DNA from: Myrica gale
Taxonomy: Eukaryota > Streptophyta > Magnoliopsida > Fagales > Myricaceae
Assembly: GCA_963930655.1 (NCBI GenBank)
Contig: OZ005617.1
Location: forward strand, 1,490,501-1,554,500
Reading direction: 5' to 3'
DNA: 64,000 nt
Shown: one piece after another, positions 1-11,777 of the stretch
Layout of the letters: every line of letters begins with the position of its first letter
Position numbering within the stretch: position 1 is the stretch's first letter
The notes under the pieces: model-generated
The model's input: the letters and a program-made list of their open reading frames with translations, nothing else
Databases searched by the model: none
Told to the model about the DNA's origin: nothing
Translations under genes and position numbers: made by a program

Positions 1-226
1 TGGGCTTTGAGAAGCTAACGTTGGCCCAGGTTCAAGAATAAAAAACAATAAGCAATAAACCCATCAATTACTTGCAGGGATTTGGCCGGATTTGGAAGAT
101 TCGCATTCAACTAAAAAACTCCCACCGAACATGATTTATTTGAAGATGTAATTTTTTAGTTTCCCATTTTACCCTGGCCATATTTATATAGCATTACCAA
201 AATACCCTCCAATCATATGTTACTAC

Positions 227-618
227 TAGGGGTGTCCATTACCTGGTCCGGCCGGTATAACCAGAGCTGCCCAGAGTGTATCAACCGGACCGACCAAGGA
301 TCGGTCCGATTTAGGCCACGTTTTTTTTTTCTTTTTTGGGCTTTTTTCATCATTTTCTGGGCTTTTTTCGAACCCTCGTGCAAGGCCGCGCGACCGCGGG
401 CAAGGGCTTGTGTGCAGGACGCGCGCAACGCCCCTCACGCAAGGGCCCTTGCCTGTGTCGCTCGCGAGGCCTTGCGCGAGGGTTTTTAAAAAATAAATTT
501 GTTTTTTTTAATGACCTTTTCGGACCGATCTGGAGCAGTATACTCCGGTACCGGTTTTCAGATGTGGAAAAATCGATCCGCTTTCGGTCCGGTCCGACCG
601 GTTTCTTGGACAGCCCTA
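227..618. mobile_element. Non-autonomous hAT-type MITE with 8-bp target duplication
   Basis: The termini are imperfect inverted repeats: TAGGGGTGTCCA on the left, and on the right the complement of TAGGGCTGTCCA. Both sides are flanked by the same 8 bp, GTTACTAC (219-226 and 619-626). An 8-bp duplication with TAGGG-type ends is the hAT superfamily signature. The interior is unusually GC-rich for this region, with repeated CCGGTCCG-type motifs near both ends, and it codes for no transposase. A relative lies at 13443-13760. Confidence 0.85.
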
Positions 619-626
619 GTTACTAC

Positions 627-2569
627 ATCAAAATGGAAAGGGTATTACTGAATTTTTAAAAACACATGACCCCACATCTGGCGCAGTTGTTTCCTCCTTC
701 CCCTGTGATAGCCTGCCAGTTTGTCAATGACATGTCTGGCGTCAATCACACGTTTTTCTTCTTCTCCTTTTTTTTTTAAATACCTTTCAAATATTTATAT
801 CATAATAAAAAAGAAATTCGAAATCATATTAATAAATATTATAAATAAACAATATTATTTAACATTTTATCTTCTTCACTTATCCTAATAAAAATAATCT
901 ACAAACAACAACTTTAAAAATCATCATTACTTTTTTATACCTAAACAACTTCTACACAAACACCAATAAAACTCTAACATCACCTAAAAATTCTCAAAAT
1001 ACTTCAAATCTTAAAAATCTCATCAAAACGAACATGCCCTTAGACATTTTAATCCTAATATTCTAATAATTTAATAAATGTACAACAATATCTTTAATAT
1101 ATACAAAACAGATCAAGTTTATTATCATCATTTTAATTTACAAAATAAAGAGAGTGCAAAGTAATGTTTAAAGTTGACAGTTTATAAGTGCAATATGTCA
1201 AATTCTTGAGTGAAAAGTATATTTATCTGGAAAAAAAATATAAATAGTTAGAGCATGTTGACCTAATCATAATGTTTTATAATAGTTAGAAAAGTTAATG
1301 TATGGAAACTGGTATTTTGAACTTTGAAATAATATTGGTCTCCCAATTAAGGGTGTAAAGTAATTTTTTTATACTAAAATATAATATTATTTCATCTAAA
1401 ACTAGAAGGTTCAAACCATGAGATTTAACCAGCGTATATCAATTACAGTGTTTTCTAATTGGGCGGAGATTTTGCACGTGAAATTCCCTTATTACGTATT
1501 ACAATGTTACTGCCTTGTTACTTCGGGTGTCTCTTTGTGATGAGTCTCACAAAGAATTCACTTGTTTGTCTCTTTTTAAAACGGAATATCTGAACTAATT
1601 AATGCGCACTTAAATTAATTTCAGGACCTATGCAATCTTCTGTCTTACACAAATTAGATAATTACTTTATTAAAAATCTCTTGAATCGCCTTAAATAGTT
1701 GATAATACTTGTGAAATTTTAAACTTAAGAACCTAAAAGAAATAAATTAACCCAAAGCCAAACCTTAATCATTATCAACCCTTGGAATAGCCTATTGATT
1801 GGTCTATCTACAATGCCCGAGCACTTGTCCCAAAGGCTAAAGGTTAATACCGAGAAGACCTCAATATAATATGTGGTCGATCAGAAGTCATTTTATATTT
1901 ATCAGCACTGTCGAGAAGAATCAAAAGATACCCCAATTTCCCGGCCGTAGAGAACTTTGCGTATGTCGTTGTATCACTTCTATATTCAATAGAAGCCATT
2001 TTGGTGTAAGGTGTTTTAATGTGAGCTAGCTTTACTTAGAAACTAATAAACAACGAAAAAAGCTTCGAGATCTGGTCATTAGAAACATGCCCCTCCTATA
2101 TGATTGATATGTTAATAACAACTTAAATGCAAGTTATTAACATGTAAATAACGAATCTGCTACACATTGTTTTAGCCCATTCACTGGCTTTTCATTCTAC
2201 ACCTAGAAAAATTATTAACATCAGGTAGAACATGGCAAATTAAGCCTAGGGGTTGGTTAGCGAACAAGAAAACATCAGGTAGAAAATGATTATCAAGATC
2301 CAAATACATAAGAATTCAACGTGCATTAGCCCAATCAAACAAGTCATAGTATTTTACATAATCCACCAACAATCCTTAACCATGCATACTACAGAACCAA
2401 TATGGAGTAAACAGAAACACAAACGCTGCTGCACCAATGCAAACCCTGTCTACTTATTTAGGTACCAGCTAGCATCCGCTCATTAGACACACATACAAAC
2501 TCATATAGCAAGCTACAATAATTGACTTGGACCAAAACACCACCTGATCTGGTCGTCAAAGCCTAATTC
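627..2569. other. Intergenic, AT-rich, with a MITE relic near 770-1040
   Basis: No coding gene is seen. The stretch about 770-1040 is recognisably the reverse complement of sequence near 62150-62350, so both look like copies of one dispersed AT-rich MITE family. The rest (1040-2569) shows no recognisable feature. The 3' untranslated region of VTC2 should occupy part of the last few hundred bases, since that gene is read leftward from 4704. Confidence 0.4.
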
Positions 2570-4704
2570 TCACTGCAGAACTATGCATTCTTGTGTCCCA
2601 GTCACCCTAGAGGGGTGGGGGCTATTGTTAATGGCATCCGCTTCCTCAATAGATTGAGGTTTGACATCCACCTCCTCATGTGAGCCCTGAGTAGCGTTTC
2701 CTTCCCCTTTGTCGACAAAAGAAATAGCTTCAAAAATAAGAGCATTTACTTCTTGGAACCGCTCTTCAGAGAGGGAGACCACAGCCAGGAGTCTCCAAGC
2801 ATTTTCCTCAGATGCCTCTTCGTAGTCCTTCTTCCTCTTTAAAACCATGTGCCCACTAATCTCCCACACAGCCGGGTTCACTTGTGTGTCCAGAATCTCT
2901 GCACTAACCTCCCCAAGAGCTTGTTTCTCAGCGTAACACTATTCATCAGATAGGACAAAAAGTTAGGACAGCTGATAAAAAATAATAATGATAGAAAAGC
3001 AGCTAGTATTACCTTATATGGCACAATGTTGCATCAAATCTAGACAATTCCATCAAATTTACCTGTGGCAAGACGAAGATTCTCCTCCCACAATCAGCAA
3101 TGAGGACGTTGTAAGGTATGTTGTGATCTTGAAGGCAAATGCAGGCATCTGAAACAATGTTTGATAAACCTTGAAGAGTATTTCCTCCCTCGAAGACAAG
3201 ACCTCTAACAGGATATTTTAACAGCTCAGAGATCTTCACCCCAACATCTGAAGTAATGATCTTCTTGGTGGGAGCCTTCTCAATAGGAAAGGGCACGGCT
3301 AAGTAGTAAGCCTGTACGAACAGATTTTGTTAATTTTGTATATTCATTAAGAAATGCTAGCTTACGGTAAGAACAATAATTATCCAGACAGATTCATCTC
3401 ATCGAGTAATTGAGTTTTGTCTGTGAAAACCTGGAAGTGAAGGTGGTTGATGGTGGCAAATGCACCCAAGCTGTTGTAACCCAACCTGAAGTATGGATTC
3501 CCAGCTTCGGCTGCCATGTGTAGGGCAAGCAAGAAGCTGTCACGGTCAATCCTTTGTGGCAGGCACTCAAGGATACGGGGAATCAGAAGCACATGCCCAT
3601 ATTCAATTGGACTAACCTGTAAAATAGCACGTAACACAGGATCTTATCTTATTATTTGCTTGCTCAGCAACTGGCTAAAAGTAACTACTTGAACAAGAGC
3701 AAAATTACATACATTGATGGCAACAACATTTGGAGAATTCTCAACATCAATGGGAGCATTTGGGAAGAACTGGACTTCATCATCTTCGCTTGCTTCAAAC
3801 TGGAAGAGTACCTCTTCTTGCCCGACTTTAGTGAAGTTGAATTTGTTCCCATCAAAGGGCTGGAGCACCTTATCAACACGGAACTCAGTTGGCCTCTTCT
3901 TCAGATGGCGGCCCTCATTCAGCTGAGCGATGAAACCGTACTGACCTTGAATAACCTAGAATAACATATAACCAAAATTTAGGTAACTCCGTGTCCCCAT
4001 TGAATACCTACTCAACTCTCGATGATCGTAAGTTGCGTACAGAAATGGACAAAAATAAGGACAAGGGAAACCGAGACGAAACCTTTGTTTCACAGGCAGT
4101 GACATCATAGCGAAAGAGCCCACTCTGCATGCGATCCTCCCACTACATGAAATTGGAACAACTTTACCTCACACTTGGTAAAAACACCCTAATAATGAAT
4201 ACTTAAGCCAAAATAAAGGAAAGAAAATTAGCTCATTCTTCTTCAGCTGCTCTATATAAATTTACCTCCCCAAGAACCAGCGAGTCCAAAAAAGCCACGG
4301 GAGGCTCTGTGCTCTCATCTGCGGGCAAACCCTTGTCACTTGCAATCTTGTTCGGCCTCTTGAAAGCGTATAACGGGAGCTTTGCCCCTGTTCCAATCCC
4401 AAACCATACAACAACCGTTACAATCAAAGCCCCATACCCAAAAAAATGGCAAAAACAAAGCCCAAATTCACACAGAAAGCCATTTATTCCAAATGATATT
4501 GATACCCCTGAAAACAAGATCAGCACAAAAGCAATGGACAAACACATCTGAAATTTCACATGCAAAATCATTTCAGGAAGTACCTTGAATGCAACACTTG
4601 TTGAGGCAATTCTGGCCGCAGCCCCCTCCGCGGCGAGCACCCTCTTCCGCCTCCTCTTTCTGGTAATTCGAAACAATGGTGGGAACCCTCTTGATTCTCA
4701 ACAT
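2570..4704 (-). CDS. VTC2: GDP-L-galactose phosphorylase (VTC2/GGP), complete, 7 exons
   Basis: The enzyme phosphorolyses GDP-L-galactose to L-galactose-1-phosphate, the first committed step of plant ascorbate synthesis. Exons in transcript order are 4584-4704, 4266-4387, 4083-4142, 3713-3955, 3431-3616, 3063-3311 and 2570-2938. They sum to 1350 nt, 449 aa plus stop, the usual family length. All junctions are GT-AG and keep frame. The start is the ATG giving MLRIKRVPTIVSNYQ, a conserved family N-terminus. The histidine-triad-type active-site motif HLHFQ sits at about residues 240-244, at the end of exon 5. Conserved blocks SPIEYGHVLL, YFRLGYNSLGAFATIN, QALGEVS and NPAVWEISGHMVLKRK are intact, and the C-terminus ends in CIVLQ. 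No lesion is seen. Translation is probably repressed by ascorbate through the uORF at 4868-5053. It could equally be the VTC5 paralogue; the sequence does not decide between them. Confidence 0.95.
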
Positions 4705-4867
4705 CTTGCTCACTCTTTTAGTCTCAGCAAATCAACAAATCACAGAAGACGCCCAACAATAACAAAGCTACAATAATCTTTGCTTAAGCGAGATCTAACC
4801 ACCCTTAGAATATAGAACCCTTAGCCTAGCCTTTACGTTGTAAAATAGATCTTACACTAATATAGTA

Positions 4868-5053
4868 CTAATAGTAGGACGGAGAGGAAGCACAACCACC
4901 ACCGGCGAGAAAGAGGAGGTCAGAAGGGCTACCGCCTTCGGAAGGCAAAGCGCCACGCCCGCCGTGCGGCGAAGGGTTGCTCTCTATCACACAACCCTTG
5001 CGTCGTAAAGCCCGGACATGAATTAGAATCCGATAAACTCCGTGTATAGCCGT
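4868..5053 (-). promoter_or_regulatory. Conserved non-AUG (ACG) upstream ORF in the VTC2 leader
   Basis: Reading leftward from ACG at 5053-5051, an open frame of 61 codons runs to TAG at 4870-4868. It contains the segment SPHGGRGALPSEGGSPSD followed by LLFLAGGG. This matches the conserved peptide that I recall from the 5' leaders of plant GGP genes, where an ACG-initiated uORF lets high ascorbate repress translation of the main ORF. It ends 163 nt before the VTC2 ATG. No in-frame ATG lies in the conserved part. The protein-like conservation in a GC-rich stretch between AT-rich flanks is visible directly; the regulatory role comes from the literature on this gene family. Confidence 0.88.
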
Positions 5054-5790
5054 GATGTCTACAATGCGTCGACCCTGGGTTTTACCCCTCCACAGCCTAA
5101 ATCAAACTTTAACTTTCGTTATCCTTCTTTCTTCCCCGTCGCTCTAACCGAGAACCGACCGCTCTGTCTCTTCTCAAAGAACCCGAACCAGAATCAGGGA
5201 TTTTTCTTGGCTGTATTGAATGAGGGAATAGGATGATGCTTAAAGATGCTAAGTGGGTTTGGGTATTTGTGAGTGATTATGGGGATGCAAGGCGGAGAAA
5301 GAGGGTTCCTTAAATAGATAAGAGGGATGGTGGTTGTGGCTGTAGTTGTGCCGAGCTAGGTACTATGTGGGATTTTATTAGTGGCCTTGGTGCTGCTCTG
5401 TGTCTACAACACAATTATTTAGAGAGAGAGAGAGAGAGACAGGTAGAGAGGATTTGGAGCTTAACGCCACCCGGTTGAGAACAGGGATGTACGCCCTATT
5501 GATTTTCGCCGGAGAGGGACCGCGGGCGTACGGACGGGCAAAAATCCAGGACCACTCCCTCTTTGTGATTTTTTCTTTTCCTTTTTTTGTATTCATCAGG
5601 TATTTATTCTTTTTTTTTCCTTTTAAGTCCGAGATTAGTATAAAATTGACTTTCCTAGGATAACTTTATTTCGAATTGTATTAATATAGCGTTTGGGTGG
5701 TACAATTTGTATATTTGTATATTTTACTTTTATTTTTAATACTTGTTCATATTTTAATATAATTTTTTTTACTATCAACATAAAATTTTA
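5054..5790. promoter_or_regulatory. Upstream region and probable promoter of VTC2, with a GA repeat
   Basis: This is the sequence 5' of the VTC2 leader on the minus strand. It contains a (GA)n/(CT)n tract at about 5419-5440, which would read as a pyrimidine-rich CT tract near the transcription start of VTC2. CT tracts are common in plant core promoters and leaders. No clear TATA box was chosen. From about 5640 onward the sequence is AT-rich intergenic DNA. Confidence 0.4.
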
Positions 5791-6189
5791 GGAAAAAATA
5801 CATTTTTTACCCACAAACTATCATAGGTTTTGCACTTTGCACACTAAACTACCAATTTTGATACATTACACCTTCTAACTACCAATTTTTGACACTTTGC
5901 ACCATTTTTCAAATTTTGAGACTAAAATGACGATAATGCTCTTGACCCATTTTGTATATATTAAAGATATTGTTGTCAATTTATTAATTTTTCAAGGGTA
6001 TTATTGTCAAATCGAGAGTACAAAGTGTTTAATATTAGTAGTTGGAGGATGTAATGTGTCAAAATTGGTAATTTAGGGTGCAAAATATCTAACATTGATA
6101 GTTTGATGGTGCAATGTTTTAAAGATGTTAGTTTTGAGTGCAATGTGTGGCTATCCTAATAGTTTGTGGGTGAAAAATATATTTTTCTC
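5791..6189. mobile_element. MITE with 9-bp duplication (Mutator-like type)
   Basis: The ends form an inverted repeat of about 30 bp that includes ACCCACAAACTAT on the left and its complement on the right. The element is flanked on both sides by AAAATTTTA (5782-5790 and 6190-6198). A 9-bp duplication with extended terminal repeats suggests a MULE-type non-autonomous element. The interior holds short motifs repeated in both orientations, so a transcript could fold back over most of its length. No coding capacity is seen. Confidence 0.8.
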
Positions 6190-6198
6190 AAAATTTTA

Positions 6199-9090
6199 TA
6201 ACCAAATGATATATTAAAAAATTGAAAGGTTTATTATTTTATTTAATAAATAATTTTTTTGAATAATTTACAACTGAAAAAAGTGAAGTTTTTTTTAATT
6301 GAAAATTAGGACATTGATGGTCAACAACTTTGAACTGTGTTTATTGGTTAAGAAGAATTTCAGAGTTTTCCTTATACTATTCTAATGGCACTCACCAACT
6401 AATTTGGTCATTGCCTAATTTATAGTCAAAATGTCTTCAGTATATTCGATTCTCTACCTAAAAGCAGCCAACTTGTGCAATATAGTGGCACTATTTTAAT
6501 CTAAGATCGCCATCGAAATTAACTTTGATTCTAATATATTATTATGTCTGCGTTCAAACTTCAAATATTTGACAAGGTTTTTTTAATTAACAATAAAATA
6601 TTTTATTTTTAGTTCTCCATTAGATATTCAAATTGTTTTAACTTCATTCATTTAAATATTCTTGAGAAACTTTTATGTCTTCACAAATTGAAAAAAAATG
6701 AGGAAAAATTCAAATTATTTTAACATCGATATCTTTTCAAACAAAATTTTATATTTCTTTTATTAAAAAAAAGACATCAAATCTTCTCACTCCTTAATTT
6801 TTAACGAAATTCATTATTTTTCCATCAAAAAATTTGTCAAATCTTCTTACTCCATGCTTTTTAACAATTTTTAATTTTTTTTATCAATATTTTATAAATT
6901 AAAGTTAAATTCTCAAAGTTTTATTTTAGTGGTGTTTGTTAGTGAAAATTTTGAGGTGGTAGAAATATTAGGGTATTGGGATTGGTGAAAAAAGTAAAAA
7001 TATTTTATGAGTGTTTGTGAAAAAATGAAGAGAAAGAAAATTTGAGTAAATATTATAATAATAAAAACTTATTTAATGTAAAAAAAATTATTAATTTATA
7101 ATTTTTTATAATATACCCGGAATATTATCCAACATTTCAAGAAACAAACCCTATCTTTGAGGATGTTCGGTGGGTGTAGTTTTTTTAGAATTTTTTATAA
7201 TTTGAAAATTTTTAGGTGATGTTAACTTTATTGTTATATGTGCGGTAGTTATTTTTAGGTGATGTTAAAAAAAATGTTCGATTTATGTATTCTCAAGATT
7301 CAACAAATTCTGAGAATACAAAGGTGCCGAACAGCCCCTTTGTAAACTTAAAATTCTCAAAGATCCCCTTAGCTTTCAGGTCTAGATGGGATGTGATTTG
7401 TATATCGTGGCTGAGACATTATAATATGAAGATACTCGTATCGCGAGGGAACACCAAGCTCAGCTGTAGGCCTTTTCTGGTAGGTGACGAAGACTCCACC
7501 TTAGGAAATTTCGTTGGGGGCGCCAAAGACCGAAAAAATAATAATTATCTCGTGGGGTGAGGCGCCTTCGGCCAAGTCCCTACTTTGGGTACAAAATTGC
7601 CATCAACGTGGCGACATCCGACACCTTCGCTTTCTCTCCAAGAAAAAAGAAAAAAAAGACATCTTCGCTTTCTCCCGCCGTGTGAACCAAAAAAATGCCC
7701 ACGTGAGTGATAAATTTTTGGTATATTAAATTTGGTAAAAAAAATAAAAAGATAATAATTTTTAATATTTATTATAATAAAAAATAATAATATGATGAAA
7801 AGAGAGTAATTATATTACAAATTTTTATTGTGCTAAAATTTTAGGAAGCGTAAAATTTTGCCTTTTCCATCGCTTTCTTTTTGCATTACTGCCACCGACT
7901 TTTCAATTTAATGCTCTTATCATATTCTTTCTACAATTATTCGATTTAAAATATTTAACTAATAACTAATTAAAAATAATTAGGTAATACATGCTTATTT
8001 TCGTACACTCAATAATCTTGTAAAGACTTCTAGCTCCTTAAAAAGTATAGAAAATTACAGTTTATACATTTCAATTATCATAATTTTTACCATTTATATA
8101 CATCAAACTATTAAATTTTATAGATTATACTCTTAATTAATAATATTTTTGTACTTTGCATGTATGTTAAATATTGTAAAAATTATTAATAAAAAAAGGC
8201 ATAATTGCACCCACAATTCTTGTATTATAAGAAAGTTGTAAATTAATTCATGAGGAACAAAAAGTTACAAGATTTTCGTATGCGACAAGATTTTCGTTAT
8301 AAATACATTATTTTGTCTATCTCTATTTTTTTCACTAACGACAAACGTTATTGAACTGCGAAGTCTATTTGGGTACATCGAATGATATGATTAGTGTTGA
8401 CTAGCATTTAACATTAGTGAAAGAGATGGGGAGACATATTTTTAAATAAAACTTTGTCACATTAATTTGTAATTTTCTTTATCTCAAAGATTAATGTGTA
8501 TTTTTCTTTATCTCAAAGATTAATATGTAATTTTTTAGACCACAAGGACAGTGAATGCATTTATGTCTAAAAAAATATGACACATATTATTTTAATAGTC
8601 AAATTATTACTTAAAATATGTTAAATTTGATAATTTAAGTTATAAATTAAAAAATCAAAAAGTAATTAGAAGATGTAAAGTGTATTTTCTTTTAATATAT
8701 TTTGTAAAGGGTGAAAGGAGTTAATTTTATACTTTAAAAAAGGATACTATTACGAAATAATTTGATAAATATGAACTTTTAAATGATGGAAAAGGATACG
8801 ATTAAGAATATTGAATTATTTTCATGGCCAAAAGTTTTGGGTTTTAGCCAGTCATAACAGTCTTGTGACGTGCTGGTAAAAGTTGAGGAAAGTGGGATGC
8901 AAGGCGCAAGCAAACAAACTGTCTTCAAAAGGTACAAGATTCCCGAATCAACGAAGGGATCATCCATCAGTAATGATACGTCTCTTTCCTCAAAATTAAA
9001 GGGTTGTCCCACTAGGGGACCGCTCTAGATGTGGCTGACACATGCCTACTACTGTTAGCATTCAACTTGTGTGCTTCGTCCTGTAAACAT
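6199..9090. other. AT-rich intergenic DNA, no gene seen
   Basis: No gene is recognised. Much of it looks like decayed AT-rich transposon sequence. The part about 6900-7280 has GTGTTTGTTAG and TTTTTAGGTGATGTTA motifs resembling the MITE family near 770-1040 and 62150-62350. A short direct repeat (CTTTATCTCAAAGATTAAT) occurs twice near 8477-8530. A more GC-rich patch at about 7420-7690 was not identified. Confidence 0.4.
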
Positions 9091-9797
9091 AAGGCTTAAT
9101 ATACTTGCCGGTCTTTAGGTTTGATATGTCATTTGGGTTGTTAAAAATTTAATAATATTTTATTTTTATCAACCACATTTAAAAATTTTATTTTACTTTT
9201 TTATTATTCACCAATTTCAATACCAACTCTTTTTTAACACCAACACAATTTTAACACTATTTTGATAAAATTTTGAAACCAAACAAAATGTAAACTTTTT
9301 TTCTCGAAATAGTGTTTGGTCTTTCATTCTTACCACACATATTTATGAGTTTTCCCTTCATTTTCTTAAATTCTTTCCATTAAGTCAGGCCTAGTTCCTC
9401 GACGAAAAATACCAACATAGCAGCCGAATCAAGATCACTATTCCATAATATTGCGACACACGTCTCGTTTCCACATCAACACGCCACATGACAATTGTTT
9501 GTTATGCAGAGTTATTTGGGTGGGGGTGGGGGTGATAGTTGACGTGGCGTGAACGTGGCACATAATTGTTGTCACGTGGCATACCGACGTGAAAATGAGA
9601 CACGTGTCGCAATATTATGGGATGATGAACTGGATTCAGCAGTCACGTTGGTATTCTTCGCCACGTAGATAGACTTGACTCGAAGGAAGGACTTAAAGAA
9701 AATAAAGAGAAAATCAAAGGACATGTGTGGTACGAATGAAAGTTCAGGGACCATTTGGAAAAAGTCCAAACTCTAATGACCAGCAGATATATTAGTC
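9091..9797. mobile_element. Long foldback/MITE-like element, about 0.7 kb
   Basis: Two long arms are inverted copies of each other. The left arm has sequence around 9380-9500 (TATTGCGACACACGTCTC) and the right arm its complement around 9580-9700. The outermost ends also pair: AATATACTTGCCGGTC on the left, and on the right the complement of AATATATCTGCTGGTC. The left arm carries an extra AT-rich block (about 9130-9300) absent from the right arm, so a second insertion may be nested there. No target duplication could be fixed with confidence. Confidence 0.6.
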
Positions 9798-9990
9798 ATA
9801 AATATAATACGTTATTGGTTTATCATAATTAAATATTATTATTATTTTGGGTAAACATCATAATTTAAAAATCAGTCAACATTGAAAATTATGCGATGGG
9901 TGAGGTCATACTAGTCACGACCCATTTCTTAATTAATTAATACTTTTTTATGCAAAGCGGGCGATAACTTTTTTTTCAGATTAAAAATAA

Positions 9991-10221
9991 GGGATAAATG
10001 CAAAATTGGTCCCTGTGCTATACACAAAAATCGATTTAGTCCCTGTGATATGAAAATCATCAATTTAGTCCCTGTGATTTCAGAAAGTGATAAAATCAAT
10101 CCCTGATGGAGGTCCAATAACAAACGAAAATAGAATCACAAGGACTAAATCGATGTTTTTCATATCACATGGACTAAAACGATTTTTGCGTATAATACAG
10201 GGACTGATTTTGCATTTATCC
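9991..10221. mobile_element. MITE with 9-10 bp duplication and GGTCCCTGT-type repeats
   Basis: The terminal inverted repeat begins GGGATAAATGCAAAATTGG, and the right end is its near complement (TTTTGCATTTATCC). It is flanked by TTAAAAATAA on both sides (9981-9990 and 10222-10231). Inside are several copies of a TAGTCCCTGTGATAT-like unit in both orientations. A diverged copy of the left half of the same family occurs near 63292-63440. Confidence 0.82.
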
Positions 10222-10231
10222 TTAAAAATAA

Positions 10232-10823
10232 AAAACAACTCACGCGGGAGAAAGACTGGACCCGTCTGCAATATGCATACATGAATTAGTATTGAACATA
10301 CCTGAAAAGTACCAACAATTTTTTTTATCCGAAGCCATTTTCATACATTATAGATGGGCTCAAAAGAATTTGAACTTTTCCGTCAGGCTGGGGGTATAAG
10401 CAACCCGGCCAGCAAGAAAAACGATGACAGAGGAAACTTCCGACCACTTTAAAAGTATTACAATAATAGCCACAAACAATGACATCATGTAAGCTTGGAA
10501 AGTATTTGGGTATTGTCGAACCAACAAGCTTATGTGCATGATCATGGCACGTGTGAAACATCCAATGCCGTTTGGTACTTTTTTTGTTTTGTTTTCAATT
10601 AGGTAGGATTCCAAGTTAATCTACCCATGCCTTTAGACCAAATACATTTTAACAACAAAAGGAAAAGCAAAAGATCTTGACTGAATAGTCTCGTTGGCCT
10701 TAAAAAACAAGAAAGAGTTTTCATGCGGTTCAAATTTATTATGGAAAAAATTGCAAAGATAAATTATATTTTATATTCGTTACGTTTTTACTATTTGTAG
10801 ATCAAATTCGACCAAATAATGAG
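10232..10823. other. Intergenic, nothing recognised
   Basis: I see no gene, RNA or transposon boundary in this stretch. Open frames of 78-84 codons occur here on the minus strand but show no recognisable protein similarity and have no exon partners. Confidence 0.3.
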
Positions 10824-11079
10824 TCAGGCCGGTTATTGTGTGAGTGAAGCTATTGTGTGAGTGTGTGAGTGAACGAGTGAGATTAGAAATTGAGAAATCT
10901 AACGGCTGACAAAATGTCACGTCAATTAATGAAACCGGATCGGTTGTGTGGGTCGGGTTCGTGGGTCGGATTCATTATTTGACGTGACATTTTGTCAGCC
11001 GTTAGGTTTCTCAACTTCTAATCTCACCCGTCCACTCACACACTCACACAATAATTTTACTCATACAATAACTTTTGCC
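10824..11079. mobile_element. Near-palindromic foldback MITE, about 256 bp
   Basis: Almost the whole element is a hairpin. The left arm (to about 10925) and right arm (from about 10978) are complementary over about 90 bp, including CTAACGGCTGACAAAATGTC and its complement. Flanks AATAATGAG (10815-10823) and AATAGTGAG (11080-11088) differ at one base and may be a 9-bp target duplication. The loop is a GGGTCGGGTTCGTGGGTCGG-type sequence. Confidence 0.72.
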
Positions 11080-11777
11080 AATAGTGAGCACCCTTCCTCT
11101 TCCTCTTGTGAAAGGCTGGTTCTAACAAGGTCCTTTTCATGCTCTTCTCTTGGCAGGACAAGAGGGCTTGGCCTGCAAGGACACGAAGGACATGCATCTT
11201 TCTTATCCGAGAAGACACTACCTTATCGCAGTTGCAGACACTCACATGGTTGGCATCGCAAATTGGTCTGTGGTGTGTTCTTCGTGTGAATCTCAGTACG
11301 TTACTTATCCTCTTCCACCTAATGTACCTCAAACTTGGAAGTTTCCTACCTACGTACGCCTAATCAACCACAAATGAATTGAAAGTTGTAAAGTTTGCTA
11401 TCTTTGTTATACAGCTCAGACGATGTGAAGCTAACATGTCGTTTCATCTGTGGTTCCTTCATTAAGTCATAGTGTCTACATTTGTTATTATCCCCACACT
11501 AGTTGGAAAAACTTCCACGTGGTTCACGAAATACCAACTTCCAACCATGTTGGGCACAACACAGCCAAATGAACCGATCCACTTTCCTGGAAAAAGCACT
11601 TTCCGCAACAAACTGACAGTTCTATCCTCCGATCCCTCTAAACACGAGAAAGGAATCATTTTTCCATGAGAAAATAATTATTTTTATATTCTAATTTAAT
11701 CGTCTAATTTAGAGAATGACATAATAGATAGACTATATTATAGAGTCTATATTATCTGAAATTTTATATAGATAATA
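11080..11777. other. Unidentified, moderately GC-rich stretch
   Basis: Base composition around 11080-11660 is less AT-rich than the flanks and looks exon-like, but none of the frames (60-113 codons) resembles a family I recognise. It may be a gene or transposon fragment. Confidence 0.25.

Noticed and set aside
4233..4676. 147-codon frame on the minus strand overlapping VTC2
   Set aside because: It reads VTC2 exon 1 in the wrong frame, then the first intron, then exon 2. The spliced model explains the conserved protein fully.
11057..11377. Overlapping 74-113-codon frames on both strands
   Set aside because: Composition is somewhat gene-like but no frame resembles a known family and no splice partners were found.
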